Shown: in pieces, positions 13,609 through 14,196 of the stretch | Position numbering within the stretch: position 1 is the first letter of the stretch | Layout: each line of letters starts with the position of its first letter | Source: Oscillospiraceae bacterium | Lineage (GTDB): Bacteria > Bacillota > Clostridia > Oscillospirales > Oscillospiraceae | Direction: 5' to 3' | Length of the DNA: 14,196 nt | Assembly: GCA_902767395.1 (NCBI GenBank) | Contig: CACXHI010000176.1 | Span: forward strand, 1 to 14,196 | Notes under the pieces: model-generated | Seen by the model: the letters and a program-made list of their open reading frames with translations, nothing else | Database searches by the model: none | What the model was told of the DNA's origin: nothing | Position numbers and translations under genes: made by a program

Positions 13609-14196
13609 ATGAATCCAGAAATTAAATCCATGACCCTTGCGGAGCTGAAAAGCGCGCTTGCCGCGCTGAATCAGCCCGCCTTTCGGGCCAAGCAGGTCTA
13701 TCATTGGCTCCACCGGGGCGTCCGCTCCTTTGAGGAGATGACGGATCTGTCCAAGGCCCTGCGCGAAAGGCTCGCGCAAAACTATCTGCTCACCGCGCCG
13801 CAGGTGGTGCGGCGGCAGGAATCCGCGCTGGACGGAACCGTAAAGTATCTCTGGCAGCTCCATGACGGCAACTGTGTGGAGACGGTTCTGATGCGCTATC
13901 ATCACGGCAATACGGTTTGCATCTCCTCCGAGGTCGGCTGTCCGATGGGCTGCGCCTTCTGCGCCTCGACGATCGGCGGGCTGGTGCGGAAGCTCTCCGC
14001 CGGAGAGATGCTTGACGAGGTGCTCTTTACCGAGCTGGATTCCGGACAGGAAATCTCCAATATCGTCCTGATGCGAATCGGAGAACCGCTGGATAACTAC
14101 GACAACGTCTGCCGCTTCTTGGAGCTGGTCAACAGCGAAGCGGGCATGAACGTCGGAATGCGGCATATCAGCCTTTCCACCTGCGGCATCGTGCCG
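13609..14196 (+). CDS. rlmN: 23S rRNA/tRNA adenine-C2 methyltransferase RlmN (3' partial)
   Basis: RlmN is a radical SAM enzyme that methylates C2 of A2503 in 23S rRNA and of A37 in some tRNAs. The window shows the first 196 codons of about 340. Visible features are the N-terminal helical region (FRAKQVYHWLHRGVRSFEEM), VETVLM with the conserved Glu (E91), the iron-sulfur motif CPMGCAFC (C111, C115, C118), GGLVRKLSAGEM and GEPLDNYDNV (158-167). The segment before GEP reads VLMRIGEP, whereas the family commonly has MGxGEP. The catalytic C-terminal cysteine lies beyond the window. ATG 13609 is the first usable start after an in-frame stop at 13597, but no ribosome site is evident. Position after rsmB matches Bacillus (yloM-yloN). 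Confidence 0.96.
   Translation, partial: MNPEIKSMTLAELKSALAALNQPAFRAKQVYHWLHRGVRSFEEMTDLSKALRERLAQNYLLTAPQVVRRQESALDGTVKYLWQLHDGNCVETVLMRYHHGNTVCISSEVGCPMGCAFCASTIGGLVRKLSAGEMLDEVLFTELDSGQEISNIVLMRIGEPLDNYDNVCRFLELVNSEAGMNVGMRHISLSTCGIVP

Overview
The window reads as a chromosomal core-genome segment of a GC-rich Clostridia-type Firmicute, most likely an Oscillospiraceae/Ruminococcaceae gut lineage. The grounds are the gene order yicC-remA-gmk-rpoZ-priA-def-fmt-rsmB-rlmN (the Bacillus/Clostridium yloC cluster), the cdaA-cdaR c-di-AMP pair, strong AGGAG-type ribosome binding sites, and many ATGA-type stop/start overlaps. All genes lie on the + strand. I see no tRNA, rRNA, CRISPR array, transposase or phage gene. 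Assignments rest on motif and gene-order recognition, without database searches.

Region 1 (1-1256) is the 3' two-thirds or more of groL, the Hsp60 chaperonin, closed by a strong intrinsic terminator. Region 2 (about 1300-6271) opens with a near-consensus sigma-A promoter and a perfect hairpin in the 5' leader. It continues with cdaA (diadenylate cyclase), cdaR (YbbR-domain regulator), a DUF5685-type protein with cysteine and aspartate clusters, a J-domain/TPR-like/Cys-tail protein, a small polytopic membrane protein, and a second J-like protein of the same layout that has lost the HPD motif. Genes here overlap or lie within about 25 bases of each other, so they probably form one operon. The glmM gene that usually follows cdaR is not here.

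Region 3 (6332-14196) is the housekeeping cluster: YicC endoribonuclease, RemA DNA-binding regulator, guanylate kinase, RNA polymerase omega, PriA replication-restart helicase, peptide deformylase, Met-tRNA formyltransferase, 16S rRNA m5C967 methyltransferase RsmB, and the first 196 codons of RlmN, cut by the window end. The def-fmt pair handles N-formyl-methionine at both ends of its life, and rsmB and rlmN modify rRNA. The coaBC gene that lies between rpoZ and priA in Bacillus is missing. An 11-codon micro-ORF instead bridges the rpoZ stop and the priA start.

The least understood part is the 3548-6271 module: a possible squalene/phytoene-synthase-like DUF5685 protein, two J-like proteins with cysteine-rich tails (one lacking HPD), and a membrane protein, all downstream of c-di-AMP synthesis genes. 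This is the best candidate for an undescribed system.
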